This document shows positions 14,221 through 15,098 of a stretch of 15,098 nucleotides of DNA, piece after piece. The notes below the pieces were generated by a model. It did not search any database and was not told the DNA's origin. It was given only the letters and a program-made list of their open reading frames with translations. Within the stretch, counting starts at the first letter, position 1; each line of letters begins with the position of its first letter. The stretch is from an uncultured Clostridia bacterium (GTDB lineage: Bacteria > Bacillota > Clostridia > TANB77 > RGIG9151), in the NCBI GenBank assembly GCA_934500865.1, contig CAKSUD010000039.1, positions 1 to 15,098 of the forward strand. The letters are read 5' to 3'. The position numbers and the translations under genes were made by a program.

Positions 14221-15098
14221 GAAAGTTTTCAAAAACTGAATTTGACAAATGCGTACTTGTTTGCGGCAGCCATGCAGGATGAGGAAATCTGCAGAAATGT
14301 ATTGGAGATTGCTTTGAATAAGCGGATTTCCAGAGTGAAGGCACACGTAGAGCAGGTGTTATTCCTTGACAGCGAGTTTAAGAGCGTACGTTTTGATGTG
14401 TATGCGTCGGATGAGGAAGAAGTTAGCTATGACGTCGAGATGCAGAACGACGATACGAAGAATCTGCCGAAGCGATGCCGCTATTATCAGGCGGAGCTGG
14501 ATGTTACATCTTTACGGCCCGGGGAGGATTATCAGCAGTTAAAGCCAGGCTACATTATTTTTATATGTTCGTTCGATCCGTTTGGAAAAGGAAGATGTCA
14601 GTATGTGTTTGAAGAGTACTGCAAGGAAGCGGACATTCCGCTTGGGGATGAGACGCAGAAGATCTTCTTTAATACCAATGGCACAGATACAGAGAATGTG
14701 ACACCGGAGCTGCTGCATTTGTTTGAGTATCTGAAGCAGAGCACAGAGGAAGTAGCTGTCAGACATCAGGATGAGAAAATTCTTAAAATTCACGAAAGAG
14801 TGAAATACCTAAAGCGCGATCGGAAATTGGAGGCAGGCTATATGACAATGGAGGAGTATATCCACCAGGAAGCAGAGCGAAGGGCAAAATTGATGGCAGA
14901 AACAATGGCAAAGCCGATGGCAGAGTCAATGGCAGAGTCAATGGCAAAGTCAATGGCGGAATCGATGGCAGAGTCAATGGCAGCATCAAGAGTAGCACAA
15001 AACATCCTTGCACTGCTGGAAGATCTTGGAACACTTCCGGATCAAACAAAAGAGCGCATTGCAAAGGAACAGAATGAAGATGTGCTATCTGCGTGGCT
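14215..15098 (+). CDS. Rpn-family recombination-promoting nuclease / PD-(D/E)XK 'transposase', 3' end outside window
   Basis: Rpn proteins are PD-(D/E)XK DNA endonucleases, linked in E. coli to RecA-independent recombination and to phage defence. The frame is open from ATG 14215 to the window edge (294 codons and two bases). The start LTNAYLFAAAMQDEEICRNV and the core VRFDVYA (D61) followed by YDVEMQ (E75, Q77) give the D-ExQ active site, and KRCRYYQAELD and GYIIFICSFDPFG are family blocks. After residue ~180 comes a charged helical region, then eight MAES-like tetrapeptides (residues 227-258), then LALLEDLGTLPDQTKERIAK, which resembles the usual short C-terminal tail. GAGGAGG at 14199-14205 precedes the start by 9 bases. 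The reading frame appears intact, and probably only a few codons lie beyond the edge. Confidence 0.87.
   Translation, partial: MGESFQKLNLTNAYLFAAAMQDEEICRNVLEIALNKRISRVKAHVEQVLFLDSEFKSVRFDVYASDEEEVSYDVEMQNDDTKNLPKRCRYYQAELDVTSLRPGEDYQQLKPGYIIFICSFDPFGKGRCQYVFEEYCKEADIPLGDETQKIFFNTNGTDTENVTPELLHLFEYLKQSTEEVAVRHQDEKILKIHERVKYLKRDRKLEAGYMTMEEYIHQEAERRAKLMAETMAKPMAESMAESMAKSMAESMAESMAASRVAQNILALLEDLGTLPDQTKERIAKEQNEDVLSAW
14829..14844 (+). promoter_or_regulatory. Internal ribosome binding site and in-frame ATG within the Rpn gene
   Basis: GGAGG at 14829-14833 lies 8 bases before ATG 14842, which is in frame with the Rpn gene and corresponds to Met210. Initiation here would give a short C-terminal protein beginning MTMEEYIHQEAERRAK and carrying the MAES repeat, without the nuclease domain. 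E. coli Rpn genes are known to encode such short products as intragenic antitoxins. Confidence 0.45.
14893..14988 (+). repeat. Eight tandem 12-base units encoding MAES-like tetrapeptides
   Basis: Eight in-frame units close to ATGGCAGAGTCA encode MAET, MAKP, MAES, MAES, MAKS, MAES, MAES and MAAS. A whole-unit gain or loss keeps the Rpn frame, so copy number could vary among strains. The repeat probably forms a helical linker between the nuclease and its C-terminal tail. Confidence 0.85.

Noticed and set aside
14893..14988. CRISPR-like array
   Set aside because: The 12-base units are contiguous with no spacers and encode a protein repeat.
14783..15064. Minus-strand frame with repeated LPLTLP residues
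   Set aside because: It is the antisense reading of the MAES repeat of the Rpn gene and has no ribosome binding site.

Overview
The window looks like a low-GC Gram-positive gut anaerobe of the Lachnospiraceae/Clostridiales type. The grounds are AT-rich coding sequence with strong GGAGG ribosome binding sites, fragments of IS200- and IS21-type transposases, an Rpn-type PD-(D/E)XK 'transposase', and a surface-glycan operon of firmicute style. The species cannot be fixed from sequence alone.

Positions 1-7074 form one co-directional run, probably the 3' part of a cell-surface polysaccharide (teichoic-acid or capsule-like) operon. It holds a Wzt/TagH-type ABC ATPase without the C-terminal carbohydrate-binding domain, a LicD-family phosphotransferase with a long N-terminal extension, two secreted paralogous TIM-barrel glycoside-hydrolase-like proteins, and an integral-membrane acyltransferase-3 enzyme. 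Gaps are only 14-54 bases. The ATPase would export the glycan, LicD and the acyltransferase would add phospho- and acyl-groups, and the secreted pair would bind or trim it outside the cell.

Positions 7075-7976 are an IS graveyard. They contain a large hairpin flanked by an 11-base direct repeat, the 5' end of an IS200-type element with its leader hairpins and the first 31 codons of tnpA, and an oppositely oriented fragment of an IS21-type istA with its left end. The two transposase fragments are fused head-to-head near position 7571.

Positions 7977-15098 are accessory and read like a defence island. There is a very AT-rich P-loop ATPase of the Sll1717/FunZ type, then a polytopic membrane protein whose C-terminus has the layout of a channel pore. 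Next comes a visibly more GC-rich cassette: a broken copy of a small helical/winged-helix gene, a 773-residue protein joining an Mrr-like PD-(D/E)XK nuclease to a STAND-type NTPase (nSTAND3-like), and an intact copy of the small gene. The last gene is an Rpn-family nuclease that runs off the window. It has its own promoter, a hairpin that includes its start codon, and an internal in-frame start with a strong Shine-Dalgarno that could express a short C-terminal protein.

The strongest candidates for undescribed biology are the nuclease-STAND gene with its helical/winged-helix partner, the possible intragenic second product of the Rpn gene, and the tandem secreted glycosidase-like pair in a glycan-export operon.
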